Positions 1-8,148 of a stretch of 64,000 nt of DNA are shown piece by piece. How positions within the stretch are numbered: position 1 is the stretch's first letter; every line of letters starts with the position of its first letter. Location: positions 186,001 through 250,000 of the forward strand of contig NZ_JAPZQX010000002.1 in the NCBI RefSeq assembly GCF_027531025.1, read 5' to 3'. Origin of the DNA: Novosphingobium sp. GTDB taxonomy: Bacteria; Pseudomonadota; Alphaproteobacteria; Sphingomonadales; Sphingomonadaceae. Under the pieces are notes generated by a model. It was not told the DNA's origin. It ran no database searches and saw nothing but the letters and a program-made list of their open reading frames with translations. The translations under genes and the position numbers were made by a program.

Positions 1-98
1 GCCAGTCGCTCGGCCATGATCCCGGAGCCGACCACGGTGGCGAAGAGCAAGATGCTGCCAACCGCCTCGCCCAGCAACTTGCGGGTAAAGGCGCTCAT
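1..98 (-). CDS. Aquaporin (MIP family), N-terminal fragment cut by window edge
   Basis: The minus-strand frame starts at 98 and runs off the left edge after 32 codons. The visible start (MSAFTRKLLGEAVG, then SILLFATVVGSGIMAERLA) matches the first helix of MIP-family channels, where a conserved Glu sits in the first membrane segment. Its ATG overlaps the arsC stop by 4 nt (ATGA), so it is the last visible gene of the ars operon. Aquaglyceroporins in ars operons (AqpS type) are known to conduct arsenite down its gradient, which here would replace an active pump. The NPA motifs lie outside the window, so channel selectivity cannot be judged. Confidence 0.72.
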   Translation of the reverse strand, partial: MSAFTRKLLGEAVGSILLFATVVGSGIMAERL

Positions 99-613
99 GC
101 TGCACCCTCCATCGTGCCGATCCGCGCGAGTTCTGCTTGCAGCGCCCTGGCGTCCAGCGCCGCGAAGTCGAGCACGAAGAAGGCTTCGACCCGGATGGTC
201 AGCAAGCGCCAGGTTTCCGCAAAGGCAGCGTCGACCGTCGCCTCGTCGCCCTCGACATCGGCAGGATCGGGCAGCCCCCAGTGGGCGCGCAGCGGACTGC
301 CAGGGAACACCGGGCAGGCCTCGCCCGCGGCATTGCCGCAGACGGTAATGGCAAGGTCGATCGGCGGCGCTTCCGGACCGGTGAACTCGTTCCAGCTTTT
401 CGAACGGAAGCTCCCCGGATCGAACCCCTCGCGCGCCAGCAACCGCAGCGCGCCTGGGTGGGGCACACCCTTGGGCTTGCTGCCGGCGGAGTAGGCCGAG
501 AGCAGGCCCGCGCCATGGCGGCGGAACAACGCCTCGCCCAGGATCGAACGGGCGGAATTGCCGGTGCAGAGCACCAGGACCGCAAACGGTCGGTCAATCG
601 GCATCAAGGACAC
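95..613 (-). CDS. arsC: Arsenate reductase, low-molecular-weight phosphatase type
   Basis: This 172 aa protein has the LMW tyrosine-phosphatase fold. The P-loop CTGNSARS lies at residues 16-23 (Cys16, Arg22), and a later LPDP segment supplies the usual acid. Further cysteines in VCGNAAGEAC resemble the relay cysteines of thioredoxin-coupled ArsC. It would reduce As(V) to As(III) in the cytoplasm. It sits 4 nt downstream of the flavoprotein gene and overlaps the aquaporin start, so it is translated within the ars operon. In some sphingomonads such proteins are annotated simply as low-molecular-weight phosphatases, but the ars context makes arsenate reductase the better call. Confidence 0.85.
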   Translation of the reverse strand: MSLMPIDRPFAVLVLCTGNSARSILGEALFRRHGAGLLSAYSAGSKPKGVPHPGALRLLAREGFDPGSFRSKSWNEFTGPEAPPIDLAITVCGNAAGEACPVFPGSPLRAHWGLPDPADVEGDEATVDAAFAETWRLLTIRVEAFFVLDFAALDARALQAELARIGTMEGAA

Positions 614-617
614 GGTT

Positions 618-1661
618 TCATCCCTTTCCCTTGCCCTGCAGCAAGCACTTGATCACATGTTCTGCATCGCCGCCCGTACCGCGCAGCGTGGCCGAAGCAA
701 AGCCGGACTGGCCCGACAGGCCGACATAGCCGAGCCCGGGAACCGTGGTGGAGATCCCCTTGCGGTGCAGCGGTCGACCGTCCCCGCCCAGCGCGCCCAT
801 TTCGGACAAGAGGCCCAGGTCAGCCTTGAACCCGGTGGCAAAGATTACCTGATCGATCCGTTCACGCTCGCCATCCGCCCATTGCACCCCGTCTGGTGTG
901 AAAGCGGTAAACATGGCGCGGGTTGGCGGGTGGTTGGCGGCGAGAGCGGCGCGGTAACGGCCATCGTCAATCACCGGCACACCATGGTCGGAAAACAGGT
1001 TGGTGCGATTGAGCCGCAGCTTGTCGAACCACCAGTGCACATCCTTGCCCAGCACCTTTTGCGAGAGGAAGCGCACCTTGTCGCGCACGGCCAGGGTCAC
1101 AGCGGCATGATCGGCCAGTTCCACCGCGATCTGCACGGCTGAATTGCCGGCTCCAACCACGATCACGCGCTGGCCGCGAAAGGGATCAGGATTGCGATAG
1201 TCGGCCGAATGGAGAATCCTTCCTCCAAACTGCCCCTGGCCTTCGATCTGCGGAATGACCGGCGCGCCGAAGGCCCCCGTTGCCACAATCAGGTTTCGCG
1301 CCACCATGGGATCGCCCTGTTTAGCACGCAGGACAAAGGCCGCATCGCTGCGCTCAACAGCGGTGATGCGCGTGTTCAGACGGACCGGCAGGTCGAAGTG
1401 GGCCGCATAGTCATGCAGATAGCGCACCACCTCGTCGCGCCGGGGATAGGCCATCGGCGCGCCAGGCATCGGCAGGCCTGGCAGGGCGGAATAGCGGAAG
1501 GGCGAAAACAGCTCGAGACTGTCATAATAGCGCGGCCATGATCCGCCCACTTCGGCTGCCCCATCCAAGATCTGGAAGTCGGCACCGGCCTGCTGCAAGA
1601 AATAGCCCGCGGCGAGGCCAGCTTGACCTGCGCCGATCACGATAAAGTCGGTTCTGGTCAC
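618..1661 (-). CDS. ArsO-like flavin-dependent monooxygenase
   Basis: This is a 347 aa two-dinucleotide-fold flavoprotein. GAGQAG at residues 10-15 binds FAD and GAGNSA at 170-175 binds NADPH, with the linking VATGAFGAP segment near 126. This layout is that of FMO/YUCCA-like monooxygenases, and single-domain proteins of this size in ars operons are called ArsO. The start overlaps the stop of the upstream dioxygenase gene by 4 nt (ATGA). Its substrate in arsenic metabolism is not established; an organoarsenical or thiol is possible. I am confident of the fold and operon membership, less so of the role. Confidence 0.75.
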   Translation of the reverse strand: MTRTDFIVIGAGQAGLAAGYFLQQAGADFQILDGAAEVGGSWPRYYDSLELFSPFRYSALPGLPMPGAPMAYPRRDEVVRYLHDYAAHFDLPVRLNTRITAVERSDAAFVLRAKQGDPMVARNLIVATGAFGAPVIPQIEGQGQFGGRILHSADYRNPDPFRGQRVIVVGAGNSAVQIAVELADHAAVTLAVRDKVRFLSQKVLGKDVHWWFDKLRLNRTNLFSDHGVPVIDDGRYRAALAANHPPTRAMFTAFTPDGVQWADGERERIDQVIFATGFKADLGLLSEMGALGGDGRPLHRKGISTTVPGLGYVGLSGQSGFASATLRGTGGDAEHVIKCLLQGKGKG

Positions 1662-2647
1662 GATGCGGCCGATTGTTCAAAGCCGTGGCGCAGCAGATCG
1701 TCGCCATCGGCAAATTCGGGAACATTCAGCCACAGCCGCAACAGGTGGCGCTTGTCCTCTGGTGCATCCCAGTCTTCATATTCCGTGCGGGCATGCAGCA
1801 CGACCGAGTTCTTGAGGAATTGCATGTCCCCTTCGCGAAACGACATGTCGAGCGCCACGCCGGGTTCGAACGGGATCTGTTCCAGCAGGTCCAGCAATTC
1901 GTGCTGGGCCGGGGTGAGCGAGGCGATATCCGGAAAATCTTCGGCCGCGTTGCGGATGTACCAGAGCAGCAGGAGCATCCGGAACACGCCGCCAGTGCGG
2001 CTGACAATCGGATAAGTGAAGGTTCGCGGGCCATCGGGTCCGAACTGGCCGTGGGCGTGGTGATGATAGTCCAGCTCTAGCAGCGGGGCCAGGTCCGGAC
2101 GCCGTTGCACGATCTGGTTATAAACCTCGACCGAGGAACAGATCCGGCTGACTCCACCCGACTTTGCGCCCCGCAGGCAGAGCAGGCCGATGATGTCGGC
2201 CCCGTCGGTATGGAAGGTCAGTTCGGCGCGAGTCTTGTAAAGCCGAACCTGGTGATCGCTTGGCGCCGCGCCGGTATCGCGAATGTCGACCAGGGTCTGC
2301 CGGTCGGCATTCTGGCCGGTTGGCTGGCCAAGGTGCAGGCCGATCAGCCAATAGGCCGCTGTCGCCAGCTCATCGCCAATTTCGCGCACCGGAAGGCCGC
2401 GCACCAGGACCATGCCGTGGCCGCTACCGATCCGTCGCCGCCAGTCAGCCAGGGCGCTGGCAAGGCCCGGCAGCGGATAGTCGTCGCGGTCCACCTCGGC
2501 CAGCGGCTGTCCCGAGCCGACGATCGCCTGGGCAGCCGTGGTGAGCGCGGCGATTTCTTCGGCGGACAGGTGATAAAGCCATTCGCCGGGGGCGTGTCGC
2601 AGGGTTTCGCCCCGCCAGGGGGCGGGCGATGTTACCAGGCTGGTCAT
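1658..2647 (-). CDS. TauD/TfdA-family Fe(II)/2-oxoglutarate dioxygenase
   Basis: The frame stays open to 2851, but the convincing start is the ATG at 2647, giving 329 aa; the upstream part is antisense to the arsI tail. The iron triad is visible as FHTDG (His146, Asp148) with a distal His285 in VVLHART and a following Arg for 2-oxoglutarate. Family members hydroxylate or oxidatively cleave small molecules such as taurine, 2,4-D or butyrobetaine. Lying between arsI and the ArsO-like gene, and overlapping the latter by 4 nt, it is part of the ars operon. A role in oxidising an organoarsenical or phosphonate-like compound is inference only. Confidence 0.78.
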   Translation of the reverse strand: MTSLVTSPAPWRGETLRHAPGEWLYHLSAEEIAALTTAAQAIVGSGQPLAEVDRDDYPLPGLASALADWRRRIGSGHGMVLVRGLPVREIGDELATAAYWLIGLHLGQPTGQNADRQTLVDIRDTGAAPSDHQVRLYKTRAELTFHTDGADIIGLLCLRGAKSGGVSRICSSVEVYNQIVQRRPDLAPLLELDYHHHAHGQFGPDGPRTFTYPIVSRTGGVFRMLLLLWYIRNAAEDFPDIASLTPAQHELLDLLEQIPFEPGVALDMSFREGDMQFLKNSVVLHARTEYEDWDAPEDKRHLLRLWLNVPEFADGDDLLRHGFEQSAAS

Positions 2648-2667
2648 GTGCGGTGGTCCTTTGGTGG

Positions 2668-3156
2668 TCAGCAGCAGCCGGTTGGCTGGGACGTTGCGAT
2701 CTGGGGCGCCGCGATCTGGGGGGCGCAGCAGGCATTCGCCGCTGCATTGGCCGAAGCTACGGCGGCCATATCCGGCCCGGCGCCATATACCGTGGCCTCG
2801 CCGTGGGTCAGAAAGGCTTCCCAGACCACGCCATCGGGGTCGGCGATCCAACTCTTCTCGCTCTTGGCATAGCAGCAGGTGGTGGCGCCTTCTTCCAGTA
2901 CCGGGCGACCGGCGGCTTCAAGCCGACCATAGACTTCGGCCAGTTCGGCTTCGTCATCGACTTGCAGGCCAAGGTGTTCGATGCCCTTGGCGGCGGTCTG
3001 ATTGCGGGAGATCGCGAAGTTCACGCGCGGATCATCCAGCATCCACTTGGCATAGTCGGGCTTAACCACACTGGGCTGCTGGCCGAACAGGCCGGAATAG
3101 AACGCGATCGAGGCGTCGAGGTTGTTGACCCCGACATGGACATGAAAGCGCTTCAT
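2668..3156 (-). CDS. arsI: ArsI/CadI-family C-As lyase (VOC fold)
   Basis: This 162 aa protein has a single vicinal-oxygen-chelate domain. It opens with KRFHVHVGVNNLDASIAFY and carries VKPDYAKWMLDDPRVNFAIS, both characteristic of ArsI/CadI. Likely Fe(II) ligands are His5 or His7, His61 (GIEHLG) and Glu113 (WEAF). The vicinal pair Cys94-Cys95 (TTCCYAKSEKSW) matches the arsenic-binding pair of ArsI, which cleaves the C-As bond of trivalent organoarsenicals. Extra cysteines in the tail (ACCAP, and CC at the C-terminus) may bind metal. The start overlaps the arsR stop by 4 nt. A CadI-like cadmium-induced role cannot be excluded. Confidence 0.85.
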   Translation of the reverse strand: MKRFHVHVGVNNLDASIAFYSGLFGQQPSVVKPDYAKWMLDDPRVNFAISRNQTAAKGIEHLGLQVDDEAELAEVYGRLEAAGRPVLEEGATTCCYAKSEKSWIADPDGVVWEAFLTHGEATVYGAGPDMAAVASANAAANACCAPQIAAPQIATSQPTGCC

Positions 3157-3485
3157 GCGACATTCCTTTCATTGCTGGATGGGCTGGCGGGCGCGCAGGA
3201 AGCGCCGCCGCAGCAGTTTTCGGTGAGATAGGCCATCAGCGCGCCCATTGCAGCGTAATCGGCGGCATAAATGATCGAGCGGCTCTGGCGGCGCTGGGTG
3301 ACAAGCCCGGCATTGCTCAACTGGGCCAGATGAAAGCTCATTGACGAAGCTGGAAGACCAAGCCGCTCTGCCAATGTACCTGCCGCCATGCCTTCCGCAC
3401 CGGCCTGGACCAGCAGGCGAAAGGTCGCGAGGCGGTGTTCCTGCGCTAGCGCACCCAGGGCGCGGATTACCAGATCGGCTTGCAT
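3153..3485 (-). CDS. arsR: ArsR-family metalloregulator
   Basis: This 110 aa winged-helix repressor has a helix-turn-helix around residues 35-60 (LAERLGLPASSMSFHLAQL). A cysteine cluster near the C-terminus, NCCGGASC (Cys91, Cys92, Cys97), is a likely As(III) site of the C-terminal type rather than the classical ELCVCDL site in the recognition helix. It is the first gene of the ars operon. A strong dyad (3500-3525) lies 15-40 nt upstream of its ATG, so it probably represses its own operon and is released by arsenite or trivalent organoarsenicals. Confidence 0.88.
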   Translation of the reverse strand: MQADLVIRALGALAQEHRLATFRLLVQAGAEGMAAGTLAERLGLPASSMSFHLAQLSNAGLVTQRRQSRSIIYAADYAAMGALMAYLTENCCGGASCAPASPSSNERNVA

Positions 3486-3499
3486 CTCACTCTCCGATG

Positions 3500-3525
3500 A
3501 TTCGATAAGTATCGAAATATCGAAT
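3500..3525. promoter_or_regulatory. Putative ArsR operator
   Basis: Three copies of a TTCGATA-type half-site overlap here. TTCGAT-AAGT-ATCGAA (3501-3516) and ATTCGATA...TATCGAAT (3500-3507 with 3518-3525) are both perfect inverted repeats. The block is AT-rich against a GC-rich background and sits just upstream of the arsR start. ArsR operators are typically such imperfect or overlapping dyads. The gap 3486-3566 holds nothing else evident. Confidence 0.7.
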
Positions 3526-3566
3526 CGGTGAGGGATGTCAAGCCCGATGCCTGCCTCTGGATCGGC

Positions 3567-4070
3567 CTAGATCAGGTGGCGGAACTCATCCAGCACGGCG
3601 CGGTAGACGCGCTTCTTGAAGGGTACGATCACCTCGGGCAGTTGGACCGGATCGAGCCACTGCCATTCGCAGAATTCGGCCGGATCATGCGCGTCGAGCT
3701 GGATGTGGTGATCCTCGCCGGTGAAGCGGGCCAGCACCCAGTGCTGGCGCTGGCCGCGATAGGCACCGCCCCACAGCTTGCCGATCAGCTCGTCAGGCAG
3801 GTCGTAGAGCACTTCCTCGCGGGTCTGGGCGAGAAGCGTGACGTGCGCCTCGTGCACGCCGGTTTCCTCCCACAGCTCGCGCAGGGCGGCTTCGCGCACG
3901 TCCTCGCCCTCGTCGATCCCGCCCTGTGGCATCTGCCAGTAGACTCCGCCCTCATCTGGCTGGCCGCGCGTATCGATCCGCTTGCCGACGAAGGCCAGGC
4001 CGGCGGAATTGACCAGCATTACCCCCACGCAGGGGCGGTAGGGCAGGTTTGCATAAGGATTTTCGCTCAT
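3567..4070 (-). CDS. rppH: RNA pyrophosphohydrolase (Nudix)
   Basis: This 167 aa Nudix hydrolase carries the full Nudix box from Gly50 to Gly71 (GGIDEGEDVREAALRELWEE, followed by TGV). The N-terminus (YRPCVGVMLVN) and the YWQMPQGGID segment are typical of RppH, which removes pyrophosphate from mRNA 5' ends to start decay and also accepts diadenosine polyphosphates. It lies 10 nt downstream of the esterase gene, so the two may be co-transcribed. It appears to be a housekeeping gene unrelated to the flanking ars operon. Confidence 0.88.
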   Translation of the reverse strand: MSENPYANLPYRPCVGVMLVNSAGLAFVGKRIDTRGQPDEGGVYWQMPQGGIDEGEDVREAALRELWEETGVHEAHVTLLAQTREEVLYDLPDELIGKLWGGAYRGQRQHWVLARFTGEDHHIQLDAHDPAEFCEWQWLDPVQLPEVIVPFKKRVYRAVLDEFRHLI

Positions 4071-4080
4071 CCCCGCGCCT

Positions 4081-5031
4081 TTAGGCGCAAATGCGCCCCA
4101 GCATCAACTTTGCTTGCGCCAGAATGGCCAGCATGTCCGCTTGGGCGCTGGGCACGGCCTTGCGCAGGTTGACGAAGCCATGGATCGAACCCTTCATTTC
4201 CATGAAGTGGCATTCCACCCCGGCGGCAGCCAGCGCAGCGGCATAGCGGCGGCCCTGGTCGCGCAGCGGATCGAGGCTGGCGGTGACCAGCAGGGTCGGC
4301 GGCGATCCGGCCTGATCGCCGTGAATCGGATAGGCTCGCGGATCGCCCGGGACCGGGGCGTAGCAAGCCATGAACCAGTCCATCGTTTCCTTGGTCAGCA
4401 GGAAGCCTTCGGCAAATTCGGCCATCGAACCGTCGCTCGATTCGTCGGTCGCGGGATAGATCGGCACTTGCAGGATCACCGGCACCTTGGCGGGCGCCTT
4501 GGCCAGGTCCTGCGCCACGACAATGGCCAGGTGCCCCCCGGCGCTGTCGCCCATGGTGATGAGGCCGGTCGCCTCACGGCCGAGCGCAGCGCCGTTTTCG
4601 GCCACCCAGCGGGTTGCGGCGATCGAATCCTCGTCCGAGGCGGGGAAGGGGTGTTCGGGCGCCAGGGCATAGTGGACCGCGACCACCGGCAGGTCGAGTT
4701 CGGCGGCAATCGTGGTGCACAGCGCGTGGTGCGAATCCAGATCGCCGATCACGAAGCCGCCGCCGTGATAGAACATCACCACGGGCCCGGGCGCGCGCTC
4801 GGCCCGCGCATCATAGAGCCGCAGCGGAATGTCACCGCGCGGGCCGGGGCAGGACAGATCCTTGATCGTCGCCAGCGGCACGGGATCCGCCTCGACCAGC
4901 GCGGCCATCTGGACATAGGATGCGCGGGCATCGGCCAGCGGGATCTCGTTCATCTTCGGCCCGCCCATCGCCGCCAGCATATCCAGCAGCATCTTCACAT
5001 CGGGGCGAACATAGGGGGTGGCGGCGCTCAC
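4081..5031 (-). CDS. Alpha/beta hydrolase, hormone-sensitive-lipase family esterase
   Basis: This 316 aa protein shows HGGGFVIGD (oxyanion hole, residues 89-92) and GDSAGG (nucleophile Ser163), the two hallmarks of family IV (HSL-like) esterases. A late TASLDPLRD supplies the acid and SIHGF the histidine. No signal peptide is visible, so it is probably cytoplasmic and acts on short-chain acyl or aryl esters. It is the upstream partner of rppH. The divergent gap to korA (5032-5230) holds no gene, only a palindrome at 5199-5216. Confidence 0.85.
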   Translation of the reverse strand: MSAATPYVRPDVKMLLDMLAAMGGPKMNEIPLADARASYVQMAALVEADPVPLATIKDLSCPGPRGDIPLRLYDARAERAPGPVVMFYHGGGFVIGDLDSHHALCTTIAAELDLPVVAVHYALAPEHPFPASDEDSIAATRWVAENGAALGREATGLITMGDSAGGHLAIVVAQDLAKAPAKVPVILQVPIYPATDESSDGSMAEFAEGFLLTKETMDWFMACYAPVPGDPRAYPIHGDQAGSPPTLLVTASLDPLRDQGRRYAAALAAAGVECHFMEMKGSIHGFVNLRKAVPSAQADMLAILAQAKLMLGRICA

Positions 5032-5198
5032 AGGTCAGGAATCCTCTCGTTATCGTCTGGTTTAATCGACAGGTTAAGTCGCGAATTGCCACTTGACTAG
5101 CCGCCTTGGCGCCCGTCTTGTTGTACTGGTTGTCCGGCATGCAGTTTTTCTTGATTGCCGGGCAGGCGGGGAGGGGACTAGGGCGCTTCGCGAGGACG

Positions 5199-5216
5199 AG
5201 GCGGACCGGTCCGCCT
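5199..5216. repeat. Perfect 18-nt palindrome upstream of korA
   Basis: AGGCGGACCGGTCCGCCT is an uninterrupted perfect palindrome ending 14 nt before the korA ATG. With no loop it is unlikely to be a terminator. It could be a regulator site covering the transcription start or leader of korAB. The regulator is unknown. Confidence 0.45.
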
Positions 5217-5230
5217 GATGAGGAAGACGC

Positions 5231-7099
5231 ATGGCAACGCAATTGGCCGATCCCGAAGCACGCTCCACCAATGCTCCCGAAGCCGTAGTTGTCCGCTTTG
5301 CGGGCGACTCAGGTGATGGGATGCAGCTGACCGGCGGGCAGTTCACCCTGTCGAGCGCGCTGGCGGGCAACGATTTTGCCACCTTCCCGGATTTCCCGGC
5401 GGAAATCCGCGCGCCGCAGGGCACGCTGTTCGGCGTCTCGGCGTTCCAGATCAACTTCGGCTCGACCAGCATCGATACGGCGGGCGATGCGCCCGACGTG
5501 CTGGTGGCGATGAACCCGGCGGCGCTGAAAACCAATGTCGGCGCCTTGAAGCCCGGCGGGCTGATCATTGCCGACACCGGCGAGTTCACCAAGCGCAACC
5601 TTGAAAAGGCCAAGTACGAGGTCAACCCGCTGGAGGACGGCTCGCTCTCCAAGTGGCAGGTGCTGGCCTTCGATATTTCGGCGCTGACGCTGGAATCGGT
5701 CAAGCCCTTCGGCCTCGGCAACAAGGAAGCCCTGCGCTGCAAGAACATGTGGACGCTGGGGCTGTCGCTCTGGATGTTCGACCGCGATCGCCAGCCGCTG
5801 ATCGACTGGCTCAATGCCAAGTTCGCCAAGAACAAGGTGCTGGCCGATGCCAACATTGCCGCGCTCAACGCCGGCCATGCCTATGGCGAGACGGCGGAAC
5901 TGGGCGGCCATGTCAAGAAGCTGCACCTGGGTCCGGTGCCGACCCCGGCGGGGCTCTACCGCACCGTGACCGGCGCCGATGCCGTGGCGCTGGGGCTGGT
6001 CGCGGGCGCGCAGCTCGCGCACCTACCGATGTTCTTTGGTGGCTATCCGATCACGCCCGCCAGCTCGATCCTGCATGCGCTGGTGCGGCTGAAGGAATTC
6101 AATGTCACCACCTTCCAGGCGGAAGACGAAATCGCCGCAATCTGCGCCGCCATTGGCGCCAGCTATGCGGGGCAGCTGGGCGTTACCTCTTCGTCCGGCC
6201 CGGGCATTGCGCTCAAGACCGAGGCGATGGGCCTCGCCGTCATGACCGAGCTGCCGCTGGTGATCGTCAATTCGCAGCGCGGCGGGCCATCGACCGGCCT
6301 ACCGACCAAGACCGAACAGTCCGACCTCTACCAGGCGGTCTATGGCCGCAACGGCGACACCCCGATCCCGGTGATCTCCGCACGCAGCCCCGGCGATGCC
6401 TTTGACTGCGCGATCGAGGCCTGCCGGATTGCCGTGCAGTACATGACCCCGGTGATCCTGCTGACAGATGGCTATATCGCCAACGCGGCCGAGCCGTGGA
6501 AGGTGCCGGACCCGGCCGACTATGCCGAATTCCCGGTTTCGTTCCTCGCCGAAAAGAACGCGGGCGATACCCTGTTGCCCTACAAGCGCGATGCCAAGGG
6601 CGCGCGGCCGTGGATCAAGCCCGGCACGCCCGGCCTGATGCACCGCATCGGCGGGATCGAAAAGCAGGTCGATACCGGCCACCTCGACTATTCGCCCGCC
6701 AACCACCAGGCGATGACCGATGCCCGCAAGGCCAAGGTCGATGGCATTGCCAGGTCGATCCCGGCGCAGGACGTGTGCCTGGGCACCGAAGGTGGCAAGC
6801 TGGCCGTTGTCGGCTGGGGCAGCACCTATGGCCCGATTCACCAGGCAGTGGGCCGCGCCCGCAACAAGGGGCTGGATGTCAGTCACATTCACGTCCGCCA
6901 CATCTGGCCGCTGCCGGAAAACCTGGGTGATCTGCTGCGCGGCTATGACAGGGTGCTGGTGCCCGAAATGAACACCGGCCAGTTCAAGACCGTGCTGCGC
7001 GACCAGTTCCTGGTCGATGCCAAGCCGCTGACCAAGACCAGCGGCCAGCCTTTCACCATTGCCGAAATTGAAGCCGCGATTGAGGAGGCACTGGCATGA
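5231..7099 (+). CDS. korA: 2-oxoglutarate:ferredoxin oxidoreductase, alpha subunit
   Basis: This 622 aa protein is a fused gamma-alpha subunit. The N-terminal gamma domain (about residues 18-190, VVRFAGDSGDGMQLTGGQFT) is followed by the pyrimidine-binding alpha domain with GGYPITPASSILH and the C-terminal domain (VVGWGSTYGPIHQAV). With KorB it decarboxylates 2-oxoglutarate to succinyl-CoA using ferredoxin as electron acceptor. The ATG at 5231 is preceded by AGGAAG, and the gene overlaps korB by 4 nt (ATGA). Many aerobic alphaproteobacteria carry this pair. Specificity for 2-oxoglutarate rather than another 2-oxoacid rests on the family layout only. Confidence 0.9.
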   Translation: MATQLADPEARSTNAPEAVVVRFAGDSGDGMQLTGGQFTLSSALAGNDFATFPDFPAEIRAPQGTLFGVSAFQINFGSTSIDTAGDAPDVLVAMNPAALKTNVGALKPGGLIIADTGEFTKRNLEKAKYEVNPLEDGSLSKWQVLAFDISALTLESVKPFGLGNKEALRCKNMWTLGLSLWMFDRDRQPLIDWLNAKFAKNKVLADANIAALNAGHAYGETAELGGHVKKLHLGPVPTPAGLYRTVTGADAVALGLVAGAQLAHLPMFFGGYPITPASSILHALVRLKEFNVTTFQAEDEIAAICAAIGASYAGQLGVTSSSGPGIALKTEAMGLAVMTELPLVIVNSQRGGPSTGLPTKTEQSDLYQAVYGRNGDTPIPVISARSPGDAFDCAIEACRIAVQYMTPVILLTDGYIANAAEPWKVPDPADYAEFPVSFLAEKNAGDTLLPYKRDAKGARPWIKPGTPGLMHRIGGIEKQVDTGHLDYSPANHQAMTDARKAKVDGIARSIPAQDVCLGTEGGKLAVVGWGSTYGPIHQAVGRARNKGLDVSHIHVRHIWPLPENLGDLLRGYDRVLVPEMNTGQFKTVLRDQFLVDAKPLTKTSGQPFTIAEIEAAIEEALA

Positions 7100-8127
7100 A
7101 CGCGATTACGCCCATCACCACCTCGATCAAGGACTGGGAAACCGACCAGGAAGTCCGCTGGTGCCCCGGTTGCGGGGACTATGCGATCCTCAAGGCCGTG
7201 CAGCGCACCCTGCCCGAACTGGGCGCGGACCCGGCCAACACCGTGTTCGTATCGGGCATCGGCTGCTCCAGCCGCTTCCCGTACTACGTGGAAAGCTATG
7301 GCTTCCACACGATCCATGGCCGCGCCCCGGCCTTTGCCACCGGCATCAAGCTGGCCAATCCGGCGCTCGATGTCTGGCTGGTGACGGGCGACGGCGATGG
7401 CATGTCGATCGGCGGCAACCACACGATGCACGTGCTGCGCCGCAACCTCGATTGCCAGATCCTGCTGTTCAACAACGAGATCTATGGCCTGACCAAGGGC
7501 CAGTACTCGCCGACCAGCCGCGAAGGCACGACCAGCCCGTCGACCCCGCTCGGTTCGGTTGACCGCCCGGCCAGCCCCTGCGCCTTTGCGCTGGGTGCCG
7601 GTGCGCGCTTCATCGCCCGCGGCTTCGACGTGTCGAAGCACCTGCCCGAAGTGCTCAAGGCCGCCTATCACCACAAGGGTGCGGCCTTCGTCGAGATCTT
7701 CCAGAACTGCATCGTCTACAACAAGGACCGGTTCGAGGACTTCGCCGCGCCCAAGGGCGCCGAAGACCGGCAGTTGTGGCTCGCCAATGGCGAACCGATG
7801 CTGTTCGCGAAGGGCGAGAAGGGCATTGCCCTCGACACCGAGAAGCTGACGCTCAAGGTGGTCGATGTCGTCGATGGCGATTGGCAGGCGGCGGGCGTGA
7901 TCGTTCACGACGTGACCAACCGCTCGATCGCGCACATGCTGGTCGAAATGCCGTTCGGTCCGTTCCCGATGGCCCTGGGCGTGCTCTATGACGATCCCCG
8001 CCCGACCTTCGAGGCGGCGGTCATGGCCGAACGCGAAAAGGCCAGCGCGGGCAAGGAACCGAACTTGGCCAAGTTGCTGGCCAAGGGCCAGACCTGGACA
8101 GTTACCGAGGGCGGGCCGGACCTGTAA
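7096..8127 (+). CDS. korB: 2-oxoglutarate:ferredoxin oxidoreductase, beta subunit
   Basis: This 343 aa subunit binds ThDP and the [4Fe-4S] cluster. Cys23 and Cys26 (RWCPGCGD) and Cys57 (GIGCSSRFPYY) are cluster ligands. TGDGDGMSIGGNH (about residues 97-109) is the ThDP/Mg motif. The partner KorA is directly upstream, overlapping by 4 nt. The length and the single cluster with no ferredoxin domain match the two-subunit aerobic-type KorAB. Confidence 0.92.
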   Translation: MNAITPITTSIKDWETDQEVRWCPGCGDYAILKAVQRTLPELGADPANTVFVSGIGCSSRFPYYVESYGFHTIHGRAPAFATGIKLANPALDVWLVTGDGDGMSIGGNHTMHVLRRNLDCQILLFNNEIYGLTKGQYSPTSREGTTSPSTPLGSVDRPASPCAFALGAGARFIARGFDVSKHLPEVLKAAYHHKGAAFVEIFQNCIVYNKDRFEDFAAPKGAEDRQLWLANGEPMLFAKGEKGIALDTEKLTLKVVDVVDGDWQAAGVIVHDVTNRSIAHMLVEMPFGPFPMALGVLYDDPRPTFEAAVMAEREKASAGKEPNLAKLLAKGQTWTVTEGGPDL

Positions 8128-8148
8128 TCTGGCCTGGCCTGCGCCAGC

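Noticed and set aside
1658..2851. 397 aa reading frame for the TauD-like gene
   Set aside because: The first 68 codons are antisense to the arsI tail and match no dioxygenase start; the ATG at 2647 begins the recognisable domain.
5130..5141. TTGTCCGGCATG upstream of korA resembling the island operator
   Set aside because: Only the left half of the palindrome is present and the right half is not complementary. It lies outside the island.
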